The notes: generated from the sequence alone by a model not told the origin. Shown: positions 45,601 through 55,442, counted from the first letter of the stretch. The stretch is 64,000 nucleotides of DNA from Bacteroidales bacterium UBA5219 (GCA_002412425.1 DHVB01000062.1:5940-69939); one strand, 5' to 3'. Translations and numbers: made by a program.

Positions 45601-46980
45601 TTGAATTGCTTTTCCTTCGATAAGTTTTGGTTGAAATGCCTGAATACCTAAGCGGTGCAAAGTAGGAGCACGGTTTAACAAAACTGGATGACCTTTTAAA
45701 ACGTTTTCAAGTATATCCCAAATAACTGGATCTTTTCTTTCAACAATTTTTTTAGCAGATTTAACAGTTTTTACTATTCCGCGTTCAGTTAACTTACGAA
45801 TAATAAAAGGTTTGTATAATTCTGCTGCCATTTCTTTAGGTAATCCACATTCGTGCATTTTTAAATCTGGACCAACAACAATTACCGAACGAGCAGAAAA
45901 GTCAACGCGTTTACCTAATAAGTTTTGACGGAAACGACCTTGTTTTCCTTTTAAGCTATCACTAAGAGATTTTAAAGGTCTATTTGCTTTAGTTTTTACA
46001 GCATTTGATTTTCTTGAGTTATCAAAAAGAGAATCTACTGCTTCTTGTAACATACGTTTTTCGTTACGTAATATTACTTCTGGAGCTTTAATTTCGATTA
46101 AACGTTTAAGCCTATTATTTCTGATAATAACTCTACGATACAAATCATTTAGGTCGGAAGTTGCAAAACGTCCACCATCTAGTGGTACTAATGGTCTTAA
46201 CTCTGGTGGAATAACTGGGATAACATTGATTATCATCCACTCAGGTTTATTTCTATCAGCAGAAAGTCTAAATGCTTCTACAACATTCAAACGTTTTAGC
46301 GCCTCGCTTTTTCTTTGTTGTGAAGTTTCATTACTTGCTTTATCTCTCAAAGAATATGACAATTGATCTAAATCAATTCTTTTAAGCAAATCTTGGATAG
46401 CTTCAGCACCCATTTTTGCGATAAATTTATTTGGGTCTGTATCTTCTAAAAGTTGATTTTCGCGTGGCAGGCTATCTAAAATTTCCAAATATTCATCTTC
46501 TGTTAAAAAGTCTAATTCTTGAATACCATCAATAGCTTTTACTCCTGGCTGCACAACGATATAACGTTCGTAATAAATTACAGAATCGAGTTTTTTACTT
46601 GGTAGTCCGAGCAAATAACCTATTTTGTTTGGCAAAGTCTTAAAGTACCAAATATGCGCTACTGGAACTTCAAGTTTAATATGTCCAATTCTTTCGCGTC
46701 TTACTTTTTTCTCGGTAACTTCAACACCACATCTATCACAAACTATTCCTTTGTATCTAATTCTTTTGTATTTACCGCAATGACATTCATAATCTTTTAC
46801 TGGACCAAATATTCTTTCGCAAAACAAACCATCTCTTTCTGGTTTATAAGTACGATAGTTTACAGTTTCTGGTTTAGTTACTTCGCCACTAGACATCTCC
46901 TGAATTTCTTCAGAAGAAGCAAGACTAATAGTAATTTTTGAAAATTTTGTTTTTATTTTTTTATCTTTTCTAAAAGCCAT
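42682..46980 (-). CDS. rpoC: DNA-directed RNA polymerase subunit beta'
   Basis: The 1432-residue subunit contains the zinc-binding site CHCGKYKRIRYKGIVCDRCG, the catalytic NADFDGDQ near residue 470 that coordinates magnesium, and the second zinc site with CESRKGVCAKCYG. The GEPGTQLTLRTFHMGG segment is conserved. It follows rpoB by 26 nt in one operon. Confidence 0.99.
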   Translation of the reverse strand: MAFRKDKKIKTKFSKITISLASSEEIQEMSSGEVTKPETVNYRTYKPERDGLFCERIFGPVKDYECHCGKYKRIRYKGIVCDRCGVEVTEKKVRRERIGHIKLEVPVAHIWYFKTLPNKIGYLLGLPSKKLDSVIYYERYIVVQPGVKAIDGIQELDFLTEDEYLEILDSLPRENQLLEDTDPNKFIAKMGAEAIQDLLKRIDLDQLSYSLRDKASNETSQQRKSEALKRLNVVEAFRLSADRNKPEWMIINVIPVIPPELRPLVPLDGGRFATSDLNDLYRRVIIRNNRLKRLIEIKAPEVILRNEKRMLQEAVDSLFDNSRKSNAVKTKANRPLKSLSDSLKGKQGRFRQNLLGKRVDFSARSVIVVGPDLKMHECGLPKEMAAELYKPFIIRKLTERGIVKTVKSAKKIVERKDPVIWDILENVLKGHPVLLNRAPTLHRLGIQAFQPKLIEGKAIQLHPLVCTAFNADFDGDQMAVHLPLGNAAILEAQVLMLASHNILNPANGAPITVPSQDMVLGLYYLTKGRKGVKGEGYTYYSPEEVIIANNEGQLDLHANIKVRVDDVNEKGEAVTRMIETTTGRVLFNQIVPKEYGYINEILTKKSLRDIIGNLVGRFGTDVTSRFLDDIKDLGYSHAFKGGLSFNLNDVIIPETKQELIQEGYAEVDEIMFNYENGFITDTERYNQVIDVWTNINARLSIDVMKKLSTDDQGFNAVYMMLDSGARGSKEQISQLCGMRGLMAKPQKSGVATSEIIENPILANFKEGLSIIEYFVSTHGARKGLADTALKTADAGYLTRRLVDVAQDVIITEEDCGTLRGLVAVELKKNDEEVIESLYERILGRTSVHDIYHPQTEELIVAAGEEITERIAKIIDESPIEKVEIRSVLTCESRKGVCAKCYGRNLATRRMVQKGEAVGVIAAQSIGEPGTQLTLRTFHMGGVAGKIAGESFIDAKYDGILEIDELRTVEHKEKDGSLVDIVVTRMAEMKILDPNTKIPLVNKPIPYGSKLYFKQGNSFKKGDRICDWDLYNIVIVSEVSGKLVFEDVIEGVNYKDELIIQTGLTEKIIIETKDKTKIPVAKIVDKNNEVLATYNLPVGARLQIEENEKVESGDILIKMPRIVGKGGDITGGLPRVTELFEARNPSNPAVVSEIDGEVSFGKIKRGNREIEITAKDGKVNKYLVPLSKQILVQPNDYVKAGTPLIDGAITPSDILAIKGPTEVQEYLVNEIQDVYRLQGVKINDKHFEVIVRQMMRKVEVVEPGDTQFLEKQLVDKWEFREENDAIFDKKIVVDPGDSTNFSKGQMISYRRLRDENSILKRKDMKLVEVRDALPATSSQVLQGITRAALQTNSFMSAASFQETTKVLNEAAIRAKVDELEGLKENVIVGHKIPGGTGQKEFENIRVTSKMIAEQYLNQDEISIEEEKFEETEI

Positions 46981-47006
46981 ATTTTTATCAGCTATTAAAT
47001 TATTTT

Positions 47007-50000
47007 TTAATCAAGATCTACTCTCAAACACAAACCTCTTAACTCATGTACCAACACATTTAGAGATTCTGGGATTCCTGGTTCTGGCATTTGTTCGCCT
47101 TTAACTATTGCTTCATAAGTTTTTGCACGACCAACCACATCATCAGACTTAACAGTTAGAATTTCTTGAAGTATATTAGCAGCACCAAATGCTTCGAGTG
47201 CCCAAACCTCCATTTCTCCAAAACGTTGACCTCCAAATTGTGCTTTACCACCAAGAGGTTGTTGTGTAATTAATGAATAAGGACCAATAGAACGCGCGTG
47301 CATTTTATCTTCAACCATGTGTCTTAATTTTAACATATAAATTACTCCAACCGTTGCTGGCTGGTCAAATCTATCGCCTGTTCCACCGTCATACAAATAA
47401 GTGCTTCCGTACTCTGGTAAACCAGCTTTTTTAGTATATTCATTAATTTGGTCTATATTAGCACCATCAAAAATTGGAGTTGAAAATCTACAACCCAAAA
47501 CACTACCTGCCCAACCTAAAATTGTTTCATAAATTTGTCCTAAGTTCATACGAGAAGGCACGCCCAAAGGATTCAAAACAATATCAACAGGTGTACCATC
47601 TTCTAAGAAAGGCATATCTTCTTGACGTACAATTTTTGCCAAGATACCTTTATTACCATGACGACCAGCAAATTTATCACCAACTTTAACAACCCATTTA
47701 CTTGCAATATAAACTTTTGCCAATTGAATTATTCCAGCAGGAAGTTCGTCTCCAATAGTAATTTCGAGTTTTTTACGACGATTATCACCATCTATTTTCT
47801 TTTGTTCAACCATATAATTAAACAAAAGTTTTGAAATAGTTTCGTTTCTATTTTTGTCGGTTGTCCAACGTCCAGGACTTACATTAATAAAATCTAATTC
47901 TGCTAATAATTTTTGAGTAAATTTTGTTCCTTTTGGAATTAAATCATTGTTAAAATTATCTTTAACACCTTGTGATGTTTTTCCATTCACAAGAGTGAAA
48001 AGTTTTTCAATCAATATACTTTTTAGAGCAGCAGATTCTTCTGCATGTTTTTTATCAAGATTTTCAACTAAAATTTTATCTTGATTTCTAAGTTTACGAT
48101 CTTTAATTGTTTTTGAGAACAATTTTTTATCAATCACAACTCCACTAGTTGATGGCGAAGCTTTTAATGAAGCATCTTTTACATCACCAGCTTTTTCACC
48201 AAAAATAGCTCTCAAAAGTTTTTCTTCTGGAGAAGGATCAGATTCTCCTTTTGGAGTAATTTTACCTATAATTACATCTCCAGGTTTCACATATGCACCT
48301 ACCCTAATAATTCCATTCTCATCTAAATCTTTAGTTGCAGTTTCGCTTACATTAGGAATATCTGAAGTTAATTCTTCTAGTCCTCGTTTTGTTTCGCGTA
48401 CTTCTAATTGATAATCTGCAATATGGATAGATGTAAAATAATCTTCTTTAACTATATTTTCATTTAATACAATAGCGTCTTCAAAGTTGTAACCTTTCCA
48501 AGGCATAAAAGCAACTTTAAGATTACGTCCCAAAGCTAATTCTCCTTTTTCTGTTCCATAACCTTCGGTTAATAAATCGCCTTTTTTAACTTTATCGCCT
48601 TTTTTAACAAGTGGACGTAGGTTTACACAAGTATTTTGGTTAGTTTTTTGAAATTTTGGAATATTATAAGTAACAAAATTATCTGTAAAACTTATAAATT
48701 CTTCTTCTTCGGTTCTATCGTACTTAACTATAATTTTTTCTGCGTCCACATATTCAACCACACCGTTATTTTCAGCAGTAATTAAAATTCGTGAATCGCG
48801 AGCAACCATTTCTTCTATACCTGTTCCTACAATTGGAGCTTCTGCTCTTAACAAAGGCACAGCTTGACGCATCATGTTAGATCCCATTAAAGCACGGTTA
48901 GCATCGTCATGCTCTAAAAATGGAATTAAAGAAGCTGCTATTGACGCTATTTGATTTGGTGCAACGTCCATTAACTCAATTTGTTGAGGATCTGTTACTA
49001 CAAAATCACCTTCATCTCTTGATTTTACTCTTGATGACAAGAAGTTTCCGTCATCATCAATCAGAGCATTAGCTTGAGCAATAACTTTTTCTTCTTCTTC
49101 TGCACTTAAATAAACTATATCATCGAAATATACTTTTCCATCAACAACTTTTCGATAAGGAGTTTCAATAAATCCGAGTTTATTTATTTTTGCATAAACA
49201 CAAAGTGAAGAAATCAAACCAATATTTGGACCTTCTGGAGTTTCGATAGGACACAAACGTCCATAGTGAGTATAGTGAACGTCTCTAACCTCAAAACCGG
49301 CTCTTTCGCGAGAAAGTCCACCTGGACCTAATGCTGAAAGTCGTCTTTTATGAGTAATTTCTGCTAATGGATTTATTTGATCCATAAATTGAGACAATTG
49401 ATTTGTCCCAAAAAATGAATTTATTACAGACGATAATGTTTTTGAGTTGATAAGATCAATTGGATGGAAAATCTCATTGTCTCTAACATTCATTCTTTCG
49501 CGAATAGTACGAGCCATACGAGCTAAACCAACACCAAATTGATTGGCTAATTGTTCTCCAACTGTTCTTACTCTACGGTTACTTAAGTGGTCGATATCAT
49601 CAACATCTGCCTTTGAGTTTACTAACTCAATTAAATATTTTATTATTTCAATTATATCTTCTTTAGTAAGAATGCGGATTTCGTCAGGAATATTCAAGTT
49701 TAATTTCTTGTTCATTCTAAAACGACCAACATCTCCTAAGTCGTAACGTTTGTCGGAAAAGAATAATTTATCAATAACATCACGTGCAGTAGCTTCGTCT
49801 GGTGGTTCGCTACTACGTAACTGACGATAAATACTTACAACAGCTTCTTTTTCCGAGTTACATGGGTCTTTTTGTAAAGTGTTGTAAATTATTGCATAAT
49901 CAGAAACTTTTTGATTTTCTTTATGTAAAAGAATAGTTTTAGTTCCTGATTCTAAAATCAAATCTATATGCTGTGGTTCTAGGACTATTTCTCTATCAAT

Positions 50001-50807
50001 AACAACTTCGTTACGTTCTATTGATACTACTTCAGCTGTATCTTCATCAACGAAATCTTCTATCCACGTTTTTAAAACTCTTGCTACTAATCTTCGACCG
50101 ACAACTCTTTTAAGAGCAGTTTTAGACACTTTTATTTCATCGGCTAAGTCAAAAATTTCTAAAATATCTTTATCACTTTCAAAACCGATAGCTCGAAGTA
50201 AAGTTGTAACAGGTAATTTCTTTTTTCTATCAATATATGCGTACATTACACTATTGATATCTGTTGCAAACTCAATCCAAGAACCTTTAAATGGGATAAT
50301 ACGAGCTGAATATAATTTAGTTCCATTAGTATGAATAGATTGACTAAAGAATACGCCTGGCGACCTATGTAGTTGCGAAACGATTACTCTTTCTGCTCCA
50401 TTTATCACAAAAGTTCCACTTGGTGTCATGTATGGCACTGCACCTAGCCAAACATCTTGAACCGAAGTTTCAAAATCTTCATGTTCTGTATCAGTACAAT
50501 ACAGTTTTAGCTTTGCTTTTAAAGGCACGCTATAAGTTAATCCACGTTCAACACATTCTTGTATGCTGTATCGTGGTGCATCTAAAGTATAATCTAAAAA
50601 TTCTAATACAAAATTATTTCTAGTATCGTTTATTGGAAAATTATCCATAAACACTTGATACAAACCTTCAGATTTTCTTTGTTCTGCGGTGGAGTTTAGT
50701 TGAAAAAACTCCTCAAATGACTTTATTTGTATTTCTAAAAAATCAGGATACTCTAACTGATTTTTTGTTGTAGAAAAATTAATTCTTTGTTTCTTATTAC
50801 TAATCAT
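47007..50807 (-). CDS. rpoB: DNA-directed RNA polymerase subunit beta
   Basis: The 1266-residue subunit has the rifampicin pocket region (FGTNQLSQFMDQINPLAEIT, HKRRLSALGPGGLSRERAG), the flap, and the C-terminal QPLGGKAQFGGQRFGEMEVW. Pocket residues look wild-type by eye. It follows rplL, with a hairpin in the 95-nt gap. Confidence 0.99.
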   Translation of the reverse strand: MISNKKQRINFSTTKNQLEYPDFLEIQIKSFEEFFQLNSTAEQRKSEGLYQVFMDNFPINDTRNNFVLEFLDYTLDAPRYSIQECVERGLTYSVPLKAKLKLYCTDTEHEDFETSVQDVWLGAVPYMTPSGTFVINGAERVIVSQLHRSPGVFFSQSIHTNGTKLYSARIIPFKGSWIEFATDINSVMYAYIDRKKKLPVTTLLRAIGFESDKDILEIFDLADEIKVSKTALKRVVGRRLVARVLKTWIEDFVDEDTAEVVSIERNEVVIDREIVLEPQHIDLILESGTKTILLHKENQKVSDYAIIYNTLQKDPCNSEKEAVVSIYRQLRSSEPPDEATARDVIDKLFFSDKRYDLGDVGRFRMNKKLNLNIPDEIRILTKEDIIEIIKYLIELVNSKADVDDIDHLSNRRVRTVGEQLANQFGVGLARMARTIRERMNVRDNEIFHPIDLINSKTLSSVINSFFGTNQLSQFMDQINPLAEITHKRRLSALGPGGLSRERAGFEVRDVHYTHYGRLCPIETPEGPNIGLISSLCVYAKINKLGFIETPYRKVVDGKVYFDDIVYLSAEEEEKVIAQANALIDDDGNFLSSRVKSRDEGDFVVTDPQQIELMDVAPNQIASIAASLIPFLEHDDANRALMGSNMMRQAVPLLRAEAPIVGTGIEEMVARDSRILITAENNGVVEYVDAEKIIVKYDRTEEEEFISFTDNFVTYNIPKFQKTNQNTCVNLRPLVKKGDKVKKGDLLTEGYGTEKGELALGRNLKVAFMPWKGYNFEDAIVLNENIVKEDYFTSIHIADYQLEVRETKRGLEELTSDIPNVSETATKDLDENGIIRVGAYVKPGDVIIGKITPKGESDPSPEEKLLRAIFGEKAGDVKDASLKASPSTSGVVIDKKLFSKTIKDRKLRNQDKILVENLDKKHAEESAALKSILIEKLFTLVNGKTSQGVKDNFNNDLIPKGTKFTQKLLAELDFINVSPGRWTTDKNRNETISKLLFNYMVEQKKIDGDNRRKKLEITIGDELPAGIIQLAKVYIASKWVVKVGDKFAGRHGNKGILAKIVRQEDMPFLEDGTPVDIVLNPLGVPSRMNLGQIYETILGWAGSVLGCRFSTPIFDGANIDQINEYTKKAGLPEYGSTYLYDGGTGDRFDQPATVGVIYMLKLRHMVEDKMHARSIGPYSLITQQPLGGKAQFGGQRFGEMEVWALEAFGAANILQEILTVKSDDVVGRAKTYEAIVKGEQMPEPGIPESLNVLVHELRGLCLRVDLD

Positions 50808-50848
50808 TGTTTTTTATTATTTAAAAGAACCTAAACATTAACAACGAA

Positions 50849-50878
50849 AGGTTTAAAGCCCTTTTGGGCTTTAAACCT
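50849..50878 (-). terminator. Hairpin between rplL and rpoB (attenuator or processing site)
   Basis: A perfect 13-bp stem (AGGTTTAAAGCCC with its complement) around a 4-nt loop lies midway between rplL and rpoB. It lacks a long T-run, so it would be a partial terminator or RNase site rather than a full stop. Confidence 0.7.
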
Positions 50879-50902
50879 ATAATTTAATACAACAAAAGTT
50901 GT

Positions 50903-51283
50903 TTATTTAAGTTCGACTTCTGCACCAGCCTCTTCTAATTGAGTTTTAAGTGCATTTGCCTCGTCTTTTGGAACTCCTTCTTTAATTGGTTTTGGAGCTT
51001 CATCAACAAGGGCTTTAGCTTCTTTAAGACCTAGTCCTGTTAATTCTTTTACTAATTTAACAATTTGTAATTTTTGAGCGCCTGCGCTTTTCAAAATAAC
51101 GTCAAACTCTGTTTTTTCAGCTTCAGCAACTTCACCAGCGCCACCTGCAACTGGTCCTGCTACTGCAACTGCTGCAGCTGCTGGCTCAATACCATATTCT
51201 TCTTTTAGGATGTTTGCTAATTCATTTACATCCTTAACAGTAAGGTTAACTAATTCTTCTGCTAACTTCTTAAGATCTGCCAT
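50903..51283 (-). CDS. rplL: 50S ribosomal protein L7/L12
   Basis: The 126-residue stalk protein has the N-terminal dimer domain (LAEELVNLTVKDVNELANIL), an Ala/Val/Gly-rich hinge and the C-terminal factor-binding domain (KLQIVKLVKELTGLGLKEAK). It recruits translation GTPases. It follows rplJ. Confidence 0.98.
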   Translation of the reverse strand: MADLKKLAEELVNLTVKDVNELANILKEEYGIEPAAAAVAVAGPVAGGAGEVAEAEKTEFDVILKSAGAQKLQIVKLVKELTGLGLKEAKALVDEAPKPIKEGVPKDEANALKTQLEEAGAEVELK

Positions 51284-51319
51284 TTTAATTTGTTTTTAAT
51301 TTGTTTTAAACTAAATTTT

Positions 51320-51847
51320 CTATTCTCTTTCTGATAAGGTTTTTACTAAACCTCCTAATAAATTTTTACCTGATTCAAGTTGTCCAAGAACTGTTTTTAT
51401 TGGTGATTGTAACAATAAAATAATATCTCCAATAAGTTCTTCTTTAGATTTAAGACTTGCTAAAGCGCTTAACTGGTCTGCACCAATATAAAACGATTCT
51501 TCAGCATAAGCTCCTTTGAAAAGCGGTTTATCACTTTTTTTATTAAGTTCTTGAATTAATTTACCAGGAACATTTGCAACATTAGTAAACATTACTGTAG
51601 TGTTTTCTTTTAAAACACCATATAGTTCCTGAAAATCACGACCGCTTCGTTCTAAAGCTTGCTTAAAAAAAGTATTCTTAACAACAATCAGTTCTATGCC
51701 TTTTTCGAAACATTTTTTTCTTAATTCAAAAGTATCTGCCGCATTTAACCCCGAAATATCTGTTAGATAAAAGTGGTTATATTCGTTGATAGTATCTTTC
51801 AAACTTTCGATAAGTGCATTTTTATCTTCTCGTTTCATAACTGGCAA
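51320..51847 (-). CDS. rplJ: 50S ribosomal protein L10
   Basis: The 175-residue stalk base protein starts MKREDKNALIESLKDTINEY after two residues and shows KKCFEKGIELIVVKNTFFKQ. Its C-terminal helix binds L7/L12 dimers. Order rplK-A-J-L is standard. Confidence 0.97.
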   Translation of the reverse strand: MPVMKREDKNALIESLKDTINEYNHFYLTDISGLNAADTFELRKKCFEKGIELIVVKNTFFKQALERSGRDFQELYGVLKENTTVMFTNVANVPGKLIQELNKKSDKPLFKGAYAEESFYIGADQLSALASLKSKEELIGDIILLLQSPIKTVLGQLESGKNLLGGLVKTLSERE

Positions 51848-51858
51848 TTTGTTAATTA

Positions 51859-52551
51859 CTAATTAATTGACTTAAGATTGATTTCAATACCTGGACTCAT
51901 TGTGCTAGACAAGTAGATACTTCTTACATAAGTTCCTTTTGCTGCTGTTGGTTTAAGTTTTATAATTGTCTGAATTATTTCAGTTGCGTTATCAACTATT
52001 TTTTCAGGACTAAATGAAACTTTACCAATACCTGCATGGATTATACCGTATTTATCCACTTTAAAATCAATCTTTCCTTTTTTCACATCTTCAACTGCTT
52101 TGCCGATCTCCATAGTTACTGTACCAGCTTTTGGGTTTGGCATTAAACCTCTAGGGCCTAAGATTCTACCTAGTTTTCCTAGTTTTGCCATTACCTGAGG
52201 CATAGTAATTATAATATCGATATCTGTCCAGCCTCCTGAAAGTTGTTCAATATAATTATCTAATCCAACATAATCAGCACCAGCATCTTTTGCTTCTTGC
52301 TCTTTATCTGGAGTACATAATACCAAAACTCGAACTTCTTTACCAGTTCCGTGAGGTAATGTTGTAATTCCTCTAACCATTTGATTGGCTTTACGAGGGT
52401 CAACACCTAAACGAACATCAATATCAACAGAAGCATCAAACTTTGTAAAAGTAATCTCTTTTACAAGTTTTGCAGCCTCTTGAAGATCGTACTTCTTTCC
52501 TTTTTCAAGTTTAGCTAAAGCGTTTTTTCTATTTTTGCTAATTTTTGCCAT
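51859..52551 (-). CDS. rplA: 50S ribosomal protein L1
   Basis: The 230-residue L1-stalk protein shows FDASVDIDVRLGVDPRKANQ, LGRILGPRGLMPNPKAGTV and the C-terminal GTYVRSIYLSSTMSPGI. L1 often represses its own operon by binding the mRNA; the sequence alone does not show this. Confidence 0.98.
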   Translation of the reverse strand: MAKISKNRKNALAKLEKGKKYDLQEAAKLVKEITFTKFDASVDIDVRLGVDPRKANQMVRGITTLPHGTGKEVRVLVLCTPDKEQEAKDAGADYVGLDNYIEQLSGGWTDIDIIITMPQVMAKLGKLGRILGPRGLMPNPKAGTVTMEIGKAVEDVKKGKIDFKVDKYGIIHAGIGKVSFSPEKIVDNATEIIQTIIKLKPTAAKGTYVRSIYLSSTMSPGIEINLKSIN

Positions 52552-52568
52552 TTCAAAAAGTACTTTAA

Positions 52569-53012
52569 TTATTTTTTAATTGGTGATTGTCCTTTTACAG
52601 AAATCCCCATACTTCTAGCTGTGCCTGCAACCATACTCATTGCTGAATCTAATGTGAAAGCATTTAAGTCAACCATTTTAGCTTCTGCAATAGCTTTAAC
52701 TTGATCCCAAGTTACTGAACCAACTTTATTTCTATTTGGTTCTGCAGAGCCTTTGTTAACTTTTGATTGCTCTAACAATTGAATCGCAACCGGTGGAGTC
52801 TTTACGATAAAATCAAAAGATTTATCACTATAATAAGTGATAATCACAGGTAAAACTTTACCTACTTGATCTTGGGTTCTACCATTAAATTGTTTGCAGA
52901 ACTCCATGATATTTAAACCTTTTGATCCTAAAGCAGGACCCAAGGGTGGAGATGGATTTGCGGCACCACCTTTAACTTGTAGTTTAATAAAACCACTAAT
53001 TTGTTTTGCCAT
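52569..53012 (-). CDS. rplK: 50S ribosomal protein L11
   Basis: The 147-residue protein of the GTPase-associated centre has the conserved PSPPLGPALGSKGLNIMEFC and the C-terminal rRNA-binding domain ending ARSMGISV. It follows nusG by 23 nt. Confidence 0.98.
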   Translation of the reverse strand: MAKQISGFIKLQVKGGAANPSPPLGPALGSKGLNIMEFCKQFNGRTQDQVGKVLPVIITYYSDKSFDFIVKTPPVAIQLLEQSKVNKGSAEPNRNKVGSVTWDQVKAIAEAKMVDLNAFTLDSAMSMVAGTARSMGISVKGQSPIKK

Positions 53013-53035
53013 AAACTTTTTTTCTTAATAAAAGA

Positions 53036-53590
53036 TTACTCTTTTTCAACTTGTATGAATCGAAGTTCTAGTGGAGTTCTACGACCAAAAATCTTAACCA
53101 TTACTTTCACTTTTTTCTTCTCATCATACACTTCTTCTATCACACCACTAAAACCGCTAAATGGACCATCGATAACCTTTACTGGTTCTCCAACATAAAA
53201 GAGCATATTTACCTCTTCATCACTCTCAGCTAGCTCGTCAACTTTTCCAAGTATTCTAGCTACCTCATCATTTCGCAAAGGTATTGCGTGTCCATCTTGG
53301 GTTTTTAAAAAACCAATTACTCCGCTTACATTTTTTATACTGTGCTCTATTTCACCGTCTAAAGCAGCATGTATCAAAATATAACCTGGAAAAAAATTTC
53401 TTTCCTTTGTAATAGGTTTTCCATTTCTGACCTGATAAACTTTTTCTGTCGGTATAAGAACCTGAGAAACTTGATCTTGTAGTCCAAGCCTAGCAATCTC
53501 TGCTTCAAGGTATTCTTTTACCTTTTTCTCTTTTCCGCTAAGAGCTCTAACAACATACCATTTTTTTTCAATCTCTGACATATCCGACAA
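53036..53590 (-). CDS. nusG: Transcription antitermination factor NusG
   Basis: The 184-residue protein has the NGN domain (KWYVVRALSGKEKKVKEYL, FFPGYILIH) and the KOW motif (EPVKVIDGPFSGFSGVIEEV). It links RNA polymerase to Rho or ribosomes. It is 8 nt after secE in the usual order. Confidence 0.98.
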   Translation of the reverse strand: MSDMSEIEKKWYVVRALSGKEKKVKEYLEAEIARLGLQDQVSQVLIPTEKVYQVRNGKPITKERNFFPGYILIHAALDGEIEHSIKNVSGVIGFLKTQDGHAIPLRNDEVARILGKVDELAESDEEVNMLFYVGEPVKVIDGPFSGFSGVIEEVYDEKKKVKVMVKIFGRRTPLELRFIQVEKE

Positions 53591-53598
53591 AATTAGGT

Positions 53599-53793
53599 TT
53601 AATAAAATATGCCGTAAATAACTTCGAGAAGATTTTTAAAACTATAATCCATCACGAAGATAATTAGGGCAAATATTAAGGAAGCAACCATAACCACAAC
53701 TGCACTGCCCTGAAGTTCTGACCATTTGGGCCAAGTAACTTTATGAACTAGTTCGTTGTAAGTATCTTTGAAATATTCTTTAATTTTTCTCAT
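53599..53793 (-). CDS. secE: Preprotein translocase subunit SecE
   Basis: The 64-residue single-helix SecE has the amphipathic ELVHKVTWPKWSELQGSAVV and a membrane helix. It stabilises SecY. Its place before nusG is diagnostic. Confidence 0.96.
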   Translation of the reverse strand: MRKIKEYFKDTYNELVHKVTWPKWSELQGSAVVVMVASLIFALIIFVMDYSFKNLLEVIYGIFY

Positions 53794-53809
53794 CTTAATA
53801 TCTCGTTTG

Positions 53810-53882
53810 CACGGGAGGAGCGACTCGAACGCCCGACACCTAGTTTTGGAGACTAGTGCTCTACCAACTGAGCTACACCCGT
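53810..53882 (-). tRNA. tRNA-Trp(CCA)
   Basis: The minus strand folds into a cloverleaf with the anticodon loop CTCCAAA between CTAGT and ACTAG, a T-arm loop TTCGAGT and no encoded CCA. Position 6:67 of the acceptor stem is a T-T mismatch. It lies between tuf and secE, its common place. Confidence 0.95.
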
Positions 53883-53932
53883 AGAAAGAAGAAGCAAGGA
53901 AAACCTCGCTTCATCTATCATATTGGTTTTAA

Positions 53933-55120
53933 TTATTCAATAATTTCAGTAATTTGTCCTGCTCCAACTGTTCTACCACCTTCACGGATAGCAAAACGAA
54001 GACCTACGTTACAAGCTACTGGGTAAATTAATTCAACTTCAATTGAAACATTATCACCAGGCATAACCATTTGAACGCCTTCTGGTAAATGAATTTCACC
54101 AGTAATATCTAATGTTCTCAAGAAGAATTGTGGACGATATTTATCGTGGAAAGGAGTGTGACGACCACCTTCTTCTTTTTTCAAGATATAAACTTCAGCT
54201 TTAAATCTTGTATGTGGTTTAATTGTTCCTGGTTGTGCAATTACTTGACCTCTTTTAACTTCGTCTTTATCAACACCACGAAGTAATAGACCAACGTTAT
54301 CACCAGCTTCGCCTCTGTCTAATATTTTACGGAACATTTCAACTCCTGTAACAACAGTTTTGCGAGCTTCTTCACCTAAACCGATAATATGAACTTCGTT
54401 ACCTGTATTGATAACGCCAGTTTCGATACGACCAGTAGCAACTGTACCACGACCTGTAATAGAGAATACGTCTTCAACAGGCATTAAGAATGGTTTTTCG
54501 TTATCACGTGGAGGAATTGGAATCCAAGTATCAACAGCTTCCATTAATTCCATAACTTTGTCTTCCCATTGTGGTTCACCATTTAATGCACCTAATGCAG
54601 AACCTCTAATAACTGGACAATCATCACCTTCAAAACCGTAGAAATTCAATAAATCACGAACTTCCATTTCAACTAATTCTAAAAGTTCTTCGTCATCAAC
54701 TAAGTCAACTTTGTTCAAGAATACTACAATTCTTGGAACGTTTACCTGACGAGCTAAAAGGATATGCTCACGAGTTTGAGGCATAGGTCCATCAGTTGCA
54801 GCAACAACTATAATAGCTCCGTCCATTTGAGCAGCACCTGTAACCATGTTTTTAACGTAGTCAGCGTGACCAGGACAGTCAACGTGTGCATAGTGACGTG
54901 ATACAGTTTGGTATTCAACATGTGAAGTATTAATAGTAATACCTCTTTCTTTTTCTTCTGGAGCATTGTCAATAGAATCAAAGCTCTTTACAGCCGACAA
55001 ACCTTTTTTTCCTAAAACTGTTGTAATAGCAGCAGTTAAGGTGGTTTTACCATGGTCAACGTGACCAATTGTACCAATATTTACGTGCGGTTTCGACCTA
55101 TCAAATTTTTCTTTAGCCAT
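53933..55120 (-). CDS. tuf: Translation elongation factor Tu
   Basis: The 395-residue GTPase has the P-loop GHVDHGKT at residues 19-26, the switch region with GITINTSHVEYQ, DCPGHADYVKNM and the NKVD motif. It is the only tuf copy seen in this window. Confidence 0.99.
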   Translation of the reverse strand: MAKEKFDRSKPHVNIGTIGHVDHGKTTLTAAITTVLGKKGLSAVKSFDSIDNAPEEKERGITINTSHVEYQTVSRHYAHVDCPGHADYVKNMVTGAAQMDGAIIVVAATDGPMPQTREHILLARQVNVPRIVVFLNKVDLVDDEELLELVEMEVRDLLNFYGFEGDDCPVIRGSALGALNGEPQWEDKVMELMEAVDTWIPIPPRDNEKPFLMPVEDVFSITGRGTVATGRIETGVINTGNEVHIIGLGEEARKTVVTGVEMFRKILDRGEAGDNVGLLLRGVDKDEVKRGQVIAQPGTIKPHTRFKAEVYILKKEEGGRHTPFHDKYRPQFFLRTLDITGEIHLPEGVQMVMPGDNVSIEVELIYPVACNVGLRFAIREGGRTVGAGQITEIIE

Positions 55121-55181
55121 GGCTTAAAAATATTAAATATTAATAATTAAACTTTTTTTAATTTATACTTACAAAAAATTG

Positions 55182-55253
<72 letters not shown>

Positions 55254-55259
55254 ACCTTC

Positions 55260-55333
<74 letters not shown>

Positions 55334-55347
55334 AACCTAAGTGTTAG

Positions 55348-55430
55348 TGGGGGGAGAAGGATTCGAACCTCCGAAGTCGTTCGACAACAGATTTACAGTC
55401 TGCCCCAGTTGGCCACTTTGGTATCCCCCC
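55348..55430 (-). tRNA. tRNA-Tyr(GTA)
   Basis: It is an 83-nt tRNA with a long variable arm (class II), anticodon loop CTGTAAA and acceptor stem GGGGGGA/TCCCCCC. The long arm fits bacterial tRNA-Tyr. Confidence 0.95.
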
Positions 55431-55442
55431 AAGAAATCTTGG

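Noticed and set aside
42034..49746. Plus-strand open frames within rpoC and rpoB
   Set aside because: They are shadows of the minus-strand polymerase genes without features of their own.
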